This document shows positions 1 through 11,856 of a DNA stretch of 64,000 nt, one piece after another. Below the pieces are notes generated by a model, which was given only the letters and a program-made list of their open reading frames with translations, searched no databases and was not told where the DNA came from. The first letter of the stretch is position 1. Every line of letters begins with the position of its first letter. Source of the stretch: Mauremys mutica (lineage: Eukaryota > Chordata > Testudines > Geoemydidae); NCBI RefSeq assembly GCF_020497125.1, contig NC_059075.1:105129222-105193221 (forward strand), given 5' to 3'. Position numbers and translations under genes: made by a program.

Positions 1-186
1 CTTGTTTCATGGTAACCTCTCTAAGCTATAGGCTGTAACATGACTTCCATTATATGGCTTAATTTGCCTCTTGCCAACCCTATATCCACCTTATTAAAAT
101 TCCTATAACCCATGTCAAATTTTATTGATGGGCTCTGTGACCAGGAGAGAATTTTGGGGGAGGTCTGAGGTTAAACAAACAAGCCA

Positions 187-276
187 AGCTTTTAAAATCA
201 AGATTAGATGTTTTTCCAGAGGTCAGACTAGATGATCACAGTGGTCCCTTCTGGCTTTATAACCTATGAATATGGG
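187..276 (+). repeat. CR1 LINE 3' tail
   Basis: Contains AGACTAGATGATCACAGTGG and CCCTTCTGGC followed by a CTATGAAT-type end, the same 3' terminus seen at 48365-48424 and 59290-59350. Extremely 5'-truncated copy, as is usual for CR1. Confidence 0.8.
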
Positions 277-1916
277 TCGTAGAACAACAGTGATCCAAGG
301 TCAATGGTACAGTGTCTAATTTTTCTTTAATTCCTCTCCATGGAGAGTGCTCAGATAGCTCAGTTGTTTAGCTGTTTCTTCTCTGTCTAGAAAGAGAAGT
401 GTTGAGCAGAGGAGTCTAGCATGCTGACTAGGAAGCTACCAGTCTAAAACTCCTGCAGAGCTGTAATATTAGGGTTACGATGTGGGGAGAGGTAACTCAG
501 AAGGAGTAGTATTTGGGAGAAGAAAGGAAGAAAACTGCTCTCCGTTTTTTTTGCTTTAACATGTGTAGGAATTAGAGATAAGATAAGTGGGGTGGGGAAA
601 AGAGGATCCAAATAGGCCAATTAAAACCTGTTCAGTAGTGACTAACTGAAAAAATAAGTGCAATTCATTTTTTAAATCTTCCAACACTATTTTGTCATAT
701 CTCAAAAATAGCTTGGCCTAGAAATTTCAAGAGTCTTTGACAAGATTCTATGCACAGGGCTATTTATTACACCGAGATGCTTATTTTTGGAGTTCACCTT
801 GAAAAAAAATGTATGAACATTCTGTCAGCACCAGGAAGTGTATACATTCTGCCAGAAGTCTAATGGACATTACACAGGTCACCAAAGGGGCAGTATATAT
901 ACTGCACAGAGAGCCAGCACTATTTGTAAAGTTCATAAGGACTCCTGAGGTGACATTAAGTGACAGAGAGATCGCTGCCAAGATGACAAAATGTACGTGC
1001 ATACCCATGGCGCTTAAAACCTCTTTTGACTGACAAACATGGCTTGCAAATTTCCTTTGCCTCCCCTTTGCCAAACCCCACATTTGTGCACACATCTAAA
1101 AAGCATATGGATAGTTCTGAATGATATTACAAAGTATGCCCACAGTCTGTTAGAATTTAGAAAGTTCACCAAATGTCAGCAGACCAAGAAAGTTTTCAAG
1201 ATTGCTTATATTGTGAAAAGTATCCTTATCTTGGGTCCTACACTTATTTAAGAGTGAGAAGCCTGCAAGTTGGGCCATCTTTCCCTACCCAGCTTTAATA
1301 CTGCTCACACAGAAACCCAAGTTTCCACATACCAAAGCTTCCCACAAATCACTGATCCTACAGCAAGGGCTTTGCAAGCTGCATTCACAAAGATCACGAA
1401 TTCTAAGCTGTGGTTACATTTTAAGACTCTCAAATATTTTCAAGTACCCAAAACAATCTTATTCTGTCCTTGTCCCTTTGCATGCCCTCCAACTAAAGTC
1501 ATAAGACACACTTGTATTCTTTTGCCTTCCAGCTAGACAATTTGAGCTGTTTAGATTTTTTATTGGCTTCACATCACCCAACACATATGTGCCACCTACA
1601 TGACCAGAGATTCCGCAGCGTGCTGGTAGGCACTTAATGAATTCATGCTGGGGACCTCACTACACCCAGAAGTAGTGCTGAGCCTACTGTATCACTCTCA
1701 AAGGACCTTTAATAAAGCATCTTCCAACAGGTCCCTATGCATGCTCTTTGCACCTGTCTGCATCACAGCATGATGCCTTCCTTCCTATGTCATGCCAGCT
1801 ACATAAGCTAACAACTCTCCACTTTAGGTATTCACACAAAAGCCATGTCCAACCATCTGACAACCAAGAGACCACAGTGATACACCTTACCTTCTGCATA
1901 TACTACACAAACATCA
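277..1916. other. Intronic stretch, nothing recognised
   Basis: No splice-bounded coding signal, RNA gene or clear repeat seen. Overlapping open frames on both strands at 781-1095 show no domain or composition suggesting a gene. Confidence 0.5.
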
Positions 1917-1924
1917 CTTTATAC

Positions 1925-2207
1925 CAGCGATACTCAGACTGAGGCTTGCAAGCCACAAATGGCTCTTTGATGTGTCTCCTGCAGCACATGACATTAAAAC
2001 ACTGTATGATTTATTAACCAATCTAAGTAATTAAAAACATCCTGATTAATATGTTATTAACAAATTGTAATTGATAAAATGCTAATCTTTGGTCAGTAGA
2101 TATATATAAAAATAGTAAATGAAACAATGAATTCACATTACTGTGACTCTTTTGGGTAACACTGATCACTCATTTGGCTCCTGAACCACTGAGTCCGGGT
2201 ATCACTG
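1925..2207. mobile_element. hAT-type non-autonomous element, 283 bp
   Basis: Starts CAGCGATACTCAGACT and ends as the inverse of CAGTGATACCCGGACT, so the ends are imperfect inverted repeats of hAT type. The flanks CTTTATAC (1917-1924) and CTCCATAC (2208-2215) match at 6 of 8 positions, as expected for an old 8-bp target duplication. The interior is AT-rich with no coding capacity. Confidence 0.8.
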
Positions 2208-2391
2208 CTCCATACTATCCACTCTTCCAAGTAAACCCTGAACTGTATTCATTCATTCTCCAAGTACTAGTCTAGCATCCAATAGCATCTCACTCAACAA
2301 GGAATCAAGAGTGCACAAAATACCACAGTAAGGTTATTAGGTTGTGGTCTCAACACTGCATTTCTAAACTGTCACACAACTCTTTTCCTGT

Positions 2392-2466
2392 AATATGGCG
2401 ATATGATAGTGACCTCCTTTGAGATCTATGAATGAAATCATTATATAAGAACTAGGTATTATTATT
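2392..2466 (+). repeat. tRNA-derived SINE, 3' part only
   Basis: Matches the body and tail of the SINE at 26324-26547: GATAGTGACCTCCTTTGAGA, then an ATATAAGAACTAGGTATTATTA ending. The tRNA-like head is missing. Confidence 0.7.
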
Positions 2467-3084
2467 AAAGTTGTTTTTCTGACGTCTCGGATATGAGTTT
2501 ACAAACTGTGACCCTGATCCCACAAGTTTTTGCGTGTAGACAAACTGCAGTCCATCAATTAAGCTCATTGAGGACACGGCAGTCATCTGCAAGGAGTTCA
2601 AGGATTGGTGCCTTAACTCCATTCTAGCATTTGGGGATTTTTTAACCTGAGAATTAGGTAATATAATTTTGCAATGCTGTGTACTGATTTATTTATTTTA
2701 TTTTATTTTTGGGGGGAAGTAAAGGCCATCTGAAACTGTAGTTGACTATGGCCCACATGCTTCCTATGTTCATACTCTCAAAGCCATATGAAATCAGAAG
2801 TTAGTTAGTAAGCACATTCAAAGTATGGCAGACTTTGCTTACTCCTAAAGATAAATAAATACACAGAAGATGTTCAGCACAGGATACTGGAGGATATACT
2901 GGAGACAAAATGCATGCCTGTCAATAAATTACATCCCATCTTTCACCAACACCAGATTTAGGGTTTGATTAGCACTGGATTAAGCCCTTAACACAGGTTC
3001 TCAGTCAAAATAAAGGTGGTTCCTCTTTTCAGAAGCAAGGGCTAGATTCCAGGGTGTTGTACAGGAGGTGCACACCCCTTATAG

Positions 3085-3480
3085 CAGTGGTTTTCAATCT
3101 GTCCAGCGTACTGTATCCCCTTCAGGAATCTGTCATCTTGCATACCCCCAAGTTTCACCTCACTTAAAAACTACTTGCTTACAAAATCTGATATAAAAAT
3201 AGAAAAGTGTCACAGCATGCTATTACTGAAAATTTGTTTACTTTCTTATTTCTACCACAGAATTATAAAATAAATCAACTGGAATATAAATATTGTACTT
3301 ACATTTAAATGTATAGTATATAGAGCAGTATAAACAAGTCATTGTATGAAATTTTAGTTTGTACGGACTTTGCTAGTAGCCTGTTGTAAAACTAGGCAAA
3401 TATCTAGATGAGTTGATGTACCCCCTGGAAGACTTCTGCATACTCCCAGGGGTACCTGTACCCCAGGTGGAGAACCACTG
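3085..3480. mobile_element. hAT-type element, 396 bp, perfect 8-bp TSD
   Basis: Inverted termini CAGTGGTTTTCAA and, at the right end, the inverse of CAGTGGTTCTCCA. Flanked by a perfect duplication CCTTATAG at 3077-3084 and 3481-3488. Short 'TACCCCC' and 'GTACCCC' blocks sit inside each end, and the middle is AT-rich. No transposase; it would have needed hAT transposase in trans. Confidence 0.92.
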
Positions 3481-3488
3481 CCTTATAG

Positions 3489-4832
3489 GACACAAAGCTC
3501 AACTCACCAGGGGTTCCCTGCATGGCAGCACAAAGGGGGCAGCTATAGGTTAAAAAATTTGCCACTGCATGGATCCCCCAAGTCTTTTCTTCTTTGATGG
3601 GGCAATGTTAGGGGTACATAGGACAGGGCTACTTTATATATGATACTTCCTTCCCTCTCCCATCCTACCTGTGCATTTGTCCAGCACGTAGCCCAGCTAC
3701 AAGGCAGGTACTGTCCACCCAGCTCTAGTTAGGGCAGTCTTTGTAACAGATACAGGACAAACAGACTCCTTACTGCTTACCTGGTACCCTCTGTTCAGTA
3801 CCACTAAAGGCTCATTATGTGGCCATAAAATAACTAAAGGTGACAGCTTGATGTTTGTCATCATGGTGGTGGTAACTATTAACTATACACCCTGAGTTCC
3901 AGGAGATTGGGTTTGGGTCCTTAGGATTTATTAAGAAACCTCTTACAACACTAATTCATTTCAGTCAAGTTTTTATCCTGCCCTCATCACCATAGTATCC
4001 GAGTGCCTTCCAGTAGTGTCACATAGGTGCTTCTCTCTGTCCCTCATCCCAGCAGGAGATTGTGTGGGGATTTATTTTGAAATATATTACATATATACTG
4101 TGCTATATGCTTATCACTGACCTCCCCAAATGCAATGTTGTGGCAGTACCGTGTGTGTAAAAGCATGCAATAACTTCCATGTGGCCACCCTGCAGATCCC
4201 AAAGGACAGTCATCACCTAGGGCCGCACACTGTTGCTTTCAGAGATGTGGATGAATGACCTTTAGTTTAATCCCAAAGGAAAAATCCTGGTACTGAATGA
4301 GAAAAATAAGATACCCTGGAGTATATAAAACCATTAATTTCAGCACAGTTATTTTTGGCACAAGCTGACCTAGGATGTGAGGACCACATTAAGCGAACAA
4401 TGATTTTCATATACATGAGACTGATAAAGGAAAAAAAACTGGAGAGCATCTTTAGACAATCAGAAATCCTTAAAAAGACCTTTAGACATCTTGCCTGAGA
4501 TTACTGTAACGCTGCAGAAACACTTGAATAAAAACGTGCCTTGTGAATCAGGACAGACATGCCCTAGGAACACCTTTTTGGTGGGGAAAGGGGTCATTAA
4601 AAGGCAGTAAGATGCATCTGTTGCTTCTAGAGCAGAAAAAAATTACAGGGTCATACATTAGAACGGGCTATTGTTTTCTTAATTTCTCAGAATAAGTGTG
4701 TTTTTTAAATAAGCTAAATAAATAGTTAGAACAATGCTAATCCTATAGAGCTATTTTAAGCATTGTATATATGTTGAAAGTCTAAAAACCAATGTCTAAC
4801 AGCTGAAGTCTATTTCCAGGGTCCTAGCAATA
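3489..4832. other. Intronic stretch, nothing recognised
   Basis: No exon, RNA gene or family-level repeat identified. Unremarkable AT-rich sequence. Confidence 0.5.
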
Positions 4833-4840
4833 CTTTAGGT

Positions 4841-5396
4841 CAAAGGTTCCCAAACCCTTTCTTGCCACACCCCACCTTGGAGATGCAAATCCCATTCTTT
4901 GCAGTATTCCCAAGGAAGATTGGGGTCTGTGAGCCCATTCCAGCCAGGGTGCCCTGCTGCTCCACAGTCTGCAAGCATCTCCTGTCCAGGGCAAGCTCTG
5001 GGTGGGCAGCCTTGGCAGGACACAGACAGCCAAGCTGAGACCCTCTCTTCGTACTGCCCCCTCCACACACACACCCCTCCAGGACTCCTTCCAGAATCAC
5101 AGACCGCAGGTCCCTCTGCCCTGGCGTAATCCTCAGCATGCCCGTGCAGAGACAGGGCAGGGAGGAACTATCTCACAAGGGGTATGTGCACATCAGCCTC
5201 TGGAGAGGTGAGCAAGCTAGTATAGACACCCTGAACTCCTGCGCAGGGAGACGCCCTGCCTTCTCGCTCCTCATCCATCCCTCTTCCTCGTCCTTCCAGC
5301 CGGCGCTGGAGCAGGGGTCAAGTCCTCATGCCCCCCAATAAACCCATGTTACTCCCGCCACCCAAAGAGGCATGACCGCAACTTTGAAAACCAATG
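4841..5396. mobile_element. hAT-type non-autonomous element, 556 bp
   Basis: Left end CAAAGGTTCCCAAACC; the right end is the inverse of CATTGGTTTTCAAAG. Flanks CTTTAGGT (4833-4840) and CATTAGAT (5397-5404) agree at 6 of 8 bases. The interior is GC-rich and opens overlapping frames on both strands; these are composition effects, not genes. Confidence 0.75.
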
Positions 5397-5654
5397 CATT
5401 AGATGTGCAATTGTCAGTCAAACCCACGCACAGCTTTCCCTGTGCCCCACTGCTTTGCATGTCCCGTGAACCGAAAAAGAAAAAAATGGAGGAAAGGGAG
5501 AAGAGTTATCAGCTACATAAAACAATCCTTAAAAGATATTTCGAGCCAAATGCAGATCAGATAAGTGGATACAAGTTAACATTTGATCCAAAGTGTAAAA
5601 AAAAAAAAACCCATTCTGGTCAGACATGATTAAGAAAAATCGAACTACTGCTCT

Positions 5655-5822
5655 AGATACTGAGGCCTAAACTTTCAAAAGTGACTAGGAGTCAAACCTG
5701 AGAAACCCTAAAGGGATCTGATTGTCAGAGGGCAAGTACTCAGCCCCTTCAAGGTATCCCAAGTTGGGCAGCCAGATAATGAGGTATCCAAAATCACCAG
5801 TCACTTTTAAAATTTCAGGTCT
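5655..5822. repeat. Old palindromic MITE-like repeat
   Basis: AACTTTCAAAAGTGACTAGG near the left is mirrored by an inverse form (AGTCACTTTTAAAATTTCAGG) near 5803-5822. The same 'TTTCAAAAGTGA' arms recur at 14402-14500. Boundaries are approximate. Confidence 0.5.
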
Positions 5823-5854
5823 GATTGTCCAAAGTCATGTTCTGAATGACTGGT

Positions 5855-6040
5855 TGGGCCTTATCGGCCCACATCAGCCACTCCATTATCTTGCCTGGGA
5901 TCAATGTCAGGCTAACAGGCCTATAATTACCCAGGTCATCCCATTTATATTTTTTAAAATTAGTACAACATTAGCTCCCTTCCAGTCTTCTGGAACTTCC
6001 CCAGTGCGCCAAGACTTGATGATGGGAAAGTCAATGAGAG
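5855..6040 (-). pseudogene. CR1 reverse-transcriptase fragment, antisense
   Basis: On the minus strand it reads like the + strand at about 47030-47160: a lysine-rich segment, then NYRPVSLTLIPGK-type coding (seen here as ATTATAGGCCTGTTAGCCTG). This is the N-terminal part of the CR1 reverse-transcriptase domain. Both ends are lost and the frame is broken. Confidence 0.75.
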
Positions 6041-7262
6041 TTGGGTGCCTACCTCCTTTTAGGTCCCTTTTAAAATACCAATGTAAAAGTATAATAAAAA
6101 TGTAAAAGCAGAAATCCCACTATTGCTCTGAAGTCTGACCATTCCCTGTGTGGTCAAAAGGACAGCATATCTAAATACATTTTTTGAAGACTATACATAA
6201 CTGGCTTAGAACAGCTCTCAATTAGGGTGTAAGTTGATGACTTTTACAAAATGCGTTCCTGGTAACAATGAATATTAGTCATATTCTGTATATTTAATCT
6301 CCAATTTGACCCTCCATAAAAAAAGATAGACAGTGGATAAGAAATATAAAAACCTGATACTGCTTCTATTTCCATCCCTATTTTCTTTTAAGGTGTCCTT
6401 CAACATGGCCTTATACTCCGTGTACATAGGCTGATCTCAGCATCTTCAGTGGGACATTCCAATTACTGCACTGCACCATTCCCATCTTTCTTTGAAACAT
6501 CTGACAAGGGAAGAAACACCAACAAAAGGGAAGATTTAGCAGATGCTGTTTTATAATTCCCATTTAATGGATTTGGGTAGGGGGGCGTAGTGAGGAAGGA
6601 GGAGGAGGAGGAAGAGTGTTTTATTTCTAACTGCTTTAAAAATAATAAATCTCCAGGCTGCTATTTCAGTTTTGCAGTCTCCAGCTACACAGGCCAACCC
6701 TGAAAGTTAAAGATGTTGGCTTTTCACTACAGCCAGGCGGTATGTATTCTTTACTTTATCTAAACGGGCACAATTGGAGCTTGACAGGGCTTATGGGTAT
6801 TTTTCCATGCATTTTGATAAGACAATAAGATATCTGAGGTGATCGGAAAATGCACCTCATTACTTTAATTCCCATTTTACTCAGAGGTTGCCTCCTTAAT
6901 AAAAAGGATCCCATCTACAATCTAAACTGCATTTGAGTCTGGTGTACAATTACCTAGTGCCAAGTAAAGGTCTTTCTTTCAAAATCTCCAACAGAAAATA
7001 TTCTCGCTTAATACTCAATTTTTAAAGCCTGCACCTGGCCCACAGGCAAAATATCTTTTCAAGAAATAACTACATAGGATTATTCTATACTTTCAGTGTA
7101 TTAAACATACACTTACATATATGCACAAACATGTATACACATATATGCCATGCAAAAAACCAATGCTGGGGTACTTGGAGTTAATCACTCAAGAGTCAAG
7201 AAATGTTAAAGCTAAGACTGAACACAATGTTAATTCTGTTCCAGTTTTCATATGTATTACAA
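6041..7262. other. Intronic stretch, nothing recognised
   Basis: A GGA-rich run at about 6596-6620 is the only compositional feature. No exon or repeat family identified. Confidence 0.45.
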
Positions 7263-7264
7263 TA

Positions 7265-7410
7265 CTGGACCTAATTCTCATTTATACACAGGCCCCTTTA
7301 CAGTGTCCTGGCAGCATGTAAAGGTGCCTTTAAGTGGTTGCAAATTACGTTTCTATCCAAAGCACCTTTAGGAGTGTAAAGGGGCTGAATGTAAATAAGA
7401 ATCAGGCCCA
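7265..7410. repeat. Palindromic MITE, about 146 bp
   Basis: The left arm (GGACCTAATTCTCATTTATA, then CAGGCCCCTTTACA) is the imperfect inverse of the right arm (TGTAAAGGGGCTGAATG, then TAAATAAGAATCAGGCC). A near-complete foldback with no coding potential and no clear target duplication. Confidence 0.65.
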
Positions 7411-7465
7411 CAGTCTTTAATTACCTGATCAAGTACTAATATTCAAACTCCATAACATATTTACT

Positions 7466-7545
7466 ATATGCTTGTGCAGTGCCTAGCATATTGGGACCCT
7501 AATCTGGTTGAAGACTCCAGACAATACACAACAATAATTATTATT
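7466..7545 (+). repeat. SINE 3' tail
   Basis: GTGCAGTGCCTAGCATATTG followed by a run ending AATAATTATTAT matches the 3' module found at 56130-56262. Confidence 0.6.
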
Positions 7546-8770
7546 TTCATGGATTTTTTTGAACAGCTTTGGATGTACATGCAGCAACTTGTGTTTTCCG
7601 CCTTATTTTCATATTTCACTAATTTTGCTGTCCTGACAGTATTGTGTATTTAAATTTTGACTAGGAATTTTCTGAGATAAGTCTCCCTTTTCTCTAAAGT
7701 ATGTATTTTATTAGGTCTCTCAATACCCATGAAGATTACATTTTCTTTTCAAATAGCAGCACAGCCGCCCATTGGTCCTATTCAAGGGTAGAAACATTCT
7801 CTCTCTGCTTGATAATGGTCAAGCCATTTTTGCTCAATCTTGCAAGATAGTCACCTTGGGGTAGAGACGAGGCACAAAAAATTTCAGCCCAAAGGGTGAC
7901 TTTCAGTAAATTATGAGCCACTGAAAACAGGAGTTTAGAATGGAAACTGTCATGCCACCTTCACCCACAGAAACAGCGATAACATTAAGATTTGCTTGGA
8001 TTAGGGTTCATGATACTCCACTGGGAATGGACTCCCCCTCCTCGACGCTATACAGCTACTCTCTAAATCTTCCACATAACAAATTATACTTCCCAGGCAT
8101 TAAGAAACATTAACCAGGACATGACAAAGGCCATGGAAAATTCCAACTTCAAATATTTACTGAAACCAATAGATCAGAGGCCTAATCAGCATTAGAAATG
8201 TGAAATGGGGTTAAACTAAAAGCCCTCAGAAGAGATTAAATAATTTTCCAATCACTATGATAATGTATGTTCCAGCAGCTCAGCTCTCACTGAAAAAGTC
8301 ATTTAGACACAATTTCACTTTTAGTCATATACTGGAACCAATGACCCCCTGGGCTCTATTCTAGAGGATTTCTCATGTCTAATTCTCAGCTATGTTTTTT
8401 TTAATATATTGTGTCAGAAAACTTCACATCAGCCTGCACAGCGATTAATAATATTATACAGCATGTCTCTAAAATATGTGGATTTGGTAAGTGAACAAAA
8501 ATGCAAAACTAAATGCATCATTCCAATAAGAAAGGCAATGAGAATGGGTAATTTAAAACATGCTTTGTTTTGGTGCCTAAGGCTGTATTTTTTCAGTTAT
8601 GTCAAAAATACAGAAGCTTTGGTTGCAGACCTCTGTCATGTCATCAAACTACTTAAAGGAACAAGTTAATAAACATAAATACCTCCATCAGTTGGTATAC
8701 ACAAGAGGGTGACAATATATTATTCTTGACTAAAAATAAAAATTTTATTAGATTAAAATAAAGTATAGTT
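7546..8770. other. Intronic stretch, nothing recognised
   Basis: No exon, RNA gene or confident repeat seen. Confidence 0.45.
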
Positions 8771-8771
8771 T

Positions 8772-8883
8772 GGACCAGATTCTGTTACCATTATTCACCT
8801 TGAGTAGTACCTTTCTCAGATCAATAGGACTATTCAAGAAGCAAGGTACTATTCCATCTCTTTAAGAATGGGAGGATCTAGCG
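8772..8883. repeat. Old foldback repeat
   Basis: GGACCAGATTCTGTTACC on the left is weakly mirrored by a right end of the type GGGAGGATCTAG. Likely a degenerate MITE; boundaries uncertain. Confidence 0.4.
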
Positions 8884-10954
8884 CATTATTCATTTGTAAA
8901 ACACAGTAGCAATAGCATCAATCACAAGCATTCAAAACTCCTAAGTCAGACAGCAAAAAACAAAAACAAAAAAAACCAGAAATTGTTTATGAAAGTCCCA
9001 TGACAAACAAAACACTGGGCACTTTTTCTTTGCCTTCTAGTTTTGAGCCTTTAAGGTTTCATGTTTTCAAGTTTAACTTGGCAACAATGAGGGCTACAAA
9101 CTTTCATTTAAATAAATAAATAAAAAGTGGAGATTCAATACTCCCCTGGACCAGGATCTGTGTCTTTAAGAAAAAAGACCATATATTGCAATACTCACAA
9201 TAAGATCGTGGGAGTTGGCAACAGTGCAGAAGTCCCCAGAGGCACCAGTCAGATCAGACTCCTACTGTACAAACACGTCATAAGACACATTCTCTGCTCT
9301 ACAAAATCTTACAGTGTAACTTAAGACAAATGGAGGGAGAACAGAAAAAGAAGGACAGGATGAAAGTAACAGCAGTCTACACACACCTGCAATTCTATCA
9401 CCAAGGGCACAACTTGCATGGGGTTTTCTATACAGTATTTTATTTAAAAAAAAAAAAAAGATATGAGAACAGCTTTCAAAAATTTGCTGTGCCTGCCAAT
9501 GTTAAAGCCTTACTGCAATGCATGATGAGTCTAATCCTACCAAGTACTAAGCACCCTCTATAGAGGCCAGTGTCAGTTATCAGCATACATATTTGAAACA
9601 TCTAATAATTCTCTTGTATATCATTAGCTTAAGGACACTGGCCAGGAGCTGAATGACCCTATGGCATAGTAGACAAATTTTATGCAGGTGTAAACTGGCA
9701 CAGGTGCACTGACTTCAATGCTCCAGTTTACTCCAGCAGAGACCTTGGCCCAGTAGCTCCAAACCCCATCATGCTTTGGGATTCCAGTCAAGATTTTTGT
9801 ATCATTGTGTGTTGCCTTATGATTGATATCAGAGTATCACAGCCACATGAACCTTACCCCTAATGGTTTCACCATATGTGAGGACGCTCTCTAATGTGTT
9901 TCATCTTTTATCCTCACCTGCCCTCCAGGGACCTTTAAGTATTACTAGCCTGCTTTTATCTTACAAGATGTGCTTTTACTTTCCAGTCCCCCTTTGCTAA
10001 GTGATTGTCTTTTGGTGCACTTTGGATCTAACAGCTGTTCCAGGACAACTCATCCGCAAGATTGCTTCATCTTTCCACCCCTTGGGATGTGACTCGGGGC
10101 AGAATGCAGGTGCATGAAGTCCTCGGATTTTACAGCAACAATTAAATGAAGAGAGAACTACACACACAAGAGGCATCTCTTGGCAGCCTCTGTACAGGGA
10201 ACTGCAGCTGCACTTATCTGCACGCTGGGCTAATGAACCACCTTTGTATTATTAAACAAGAACACTGGTGTATCGCTTCAGCTGTTCTAGGTTCATGCAG
10301 TTTGCTCTGCTGGGAGGAGTACTGGTTTCACAGGGAAAATGAAGTTCACATACTTGACATACTGGTCTCAGGTTGCACTTCTCCATTCAGCAAAACCATG
10401 CTTCAAGTTTTATTTTTAAAAAGAGAGGATGGGGGAGAAAAGGAAGAGAGAAACTATTGGAGATTCCCTTGCCCCTAGTGGTTTGCACACGCACCCCCCA
10501 TTCTGGATAATGTTATAAACTCTGAAGACTCTGAGACTTGACTCAGAGGGATATTTCAACAAGAGAGTAAATTTTTGCCTTTGGAATGCTCCAATTGGTG
10601 TATTTTCCAAAATACTCCCCAGGGGAGAATAACCCTGAATCTCCTCCCCCCCCAAAAAGGGTATGTGTGGCACATAGCACAATGGGGCCTCAATTTCAAT
10701 TGGGGAAGAAAATAATAACTCTATCCACAAAGAGGTGCATGAGGAAATAGTGTTCACTTTAAACTTCTTACTGACTTGACTGTCTGCCATGCTAGGATCT
10801 AGCAGAGGGCAAACACTGCTGCCATGCCACAGGAAGAAATGGAAGCTAAGAATCAAGAATGACTCAACCCCAAAAGCCAGCTGAAAAGTTTGGCAGAGAT
10901 CTAGCCAAACTAAAAAAACTCTATTGCCCCACACATTTATTTTTTAGGTTTTTG
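8884..10954. other. Intronic stretch with minor remnants
   Basis: Holds A-runs at about 8955-8980 and 9442-9457 and a degenerate repeat near 9680-9760 (GTGTAAACTGGCACAGGTGC). A 172-codon minus frame at 10416-10934 has no recognisable domain or splice context. Nothing else seen. Confidence 0.4.
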
Positions 10955-11169
10955 TTTTAGTTTAGAAAAGGTCTAGATCGAAAGATCCTATAGCACTGCA
11001 GCAGGGAGGTCTCTCCTCACTAGAGTCGGTGGGGAACTCTTTGACAACACAGTTTTTCGGTCAGAAAATGCCAATTCATTGAAACCAAAACTTCTCTCAA
11101 AAATTGACATGAATTTTTTTGTTGGGAGAGGTTTCAGGTCAAAACCATAAAGAGAGAAACCCAGCCCAG

Positions 11170-11255
11170 CACAGCAATAGCCAGGTGGTTAGGGCACTCA
11201 CTTGGGATGTGGAAGAACCAGTTTCATGCCCCCACTCTGCCTGACTTGAAGCTGG
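11170..11255 (+). repeat. tRNA-derived SINE head
   Basis: Begins with an A-box-like AGCCAGGTGGTTAGGGCACT and continues with a degraded B-box region and TCTGCCTGACTTGAAGC. The body found at 26324-26547 is missing or replaced. Confidence 0.55.
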
Positions 11256-11662
11256 GTCACTTCCCAAGTAAGTGTTGGCTACTCTGTGGTGTGATTATGG
11301 TTTTTCACAAAAAAATTCAAAAAGTCTCAGGTTTGTCTCAAATGCAGAATGGGAAAAAAAATTGCAATCTCAAAAAGTTCTGTGGGACAAGAAACTGATT
11401 GCCCTCCCAGCTCTATTCCTCACACTACATGTAGCTGCAGAAGCAGAGCAAAGCTAACAGGCTGTACAGAATCTGTGGCAGGTCCCTGAGTTAGTGATTG
11501 GCAGGTCTGAATTCTACCCTGAAAAGCTACAAACAAGCTGAGGACCCATTGTAGAATATGTGGACTTTACAATGAGGAACAATAGCTTTTTATTATATAT
11601 CTTTTTTTCCCAAGCTCATCCAAATCTCTATATTTTAGAAATATTACAATGAAATACTATTA

Positions 11663-11854
11663 CACCTCTACCCCAATATAATGCTACCCGATATAACACG
11701 ATTCGGATATAACGCGGTAAAGCAGTGCTCCGGAGGGGGAGGGAGGGCTGTGTACTCCGGCGGATCAAAGCAAGTCCAATATAACGCGGTTTCACCTATA
11801 ACGCGGTAAGATTTTTCTGGCTCCCGAGGACAGCGTTATATTGGGGTAGAGGTA
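11663..11854. mobile_element. CpG-rich TA-flanked MITE, 192 bp
   Basis: Inverted ends CACCTCTACCCCAATATAA and the inverse of TACCTCTACCCCAATATAA, with TA on each side (11661-11662, 11855-11856). It repeats the motif ATATAACGCGGT several times and is rich in CpG against an AT-rich background. TA flanks suggest the Tc1/mariner/pogo group; no transposase is present. Confidence 0.75.
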
Positions 11855-11856
11855 TA

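Noticed and set aside
4824..5341. Overlapping frames of 60-100 codons on both strands
   Set aside because: They lie inside the 556-bp hAT-type element and reflect its GC content.
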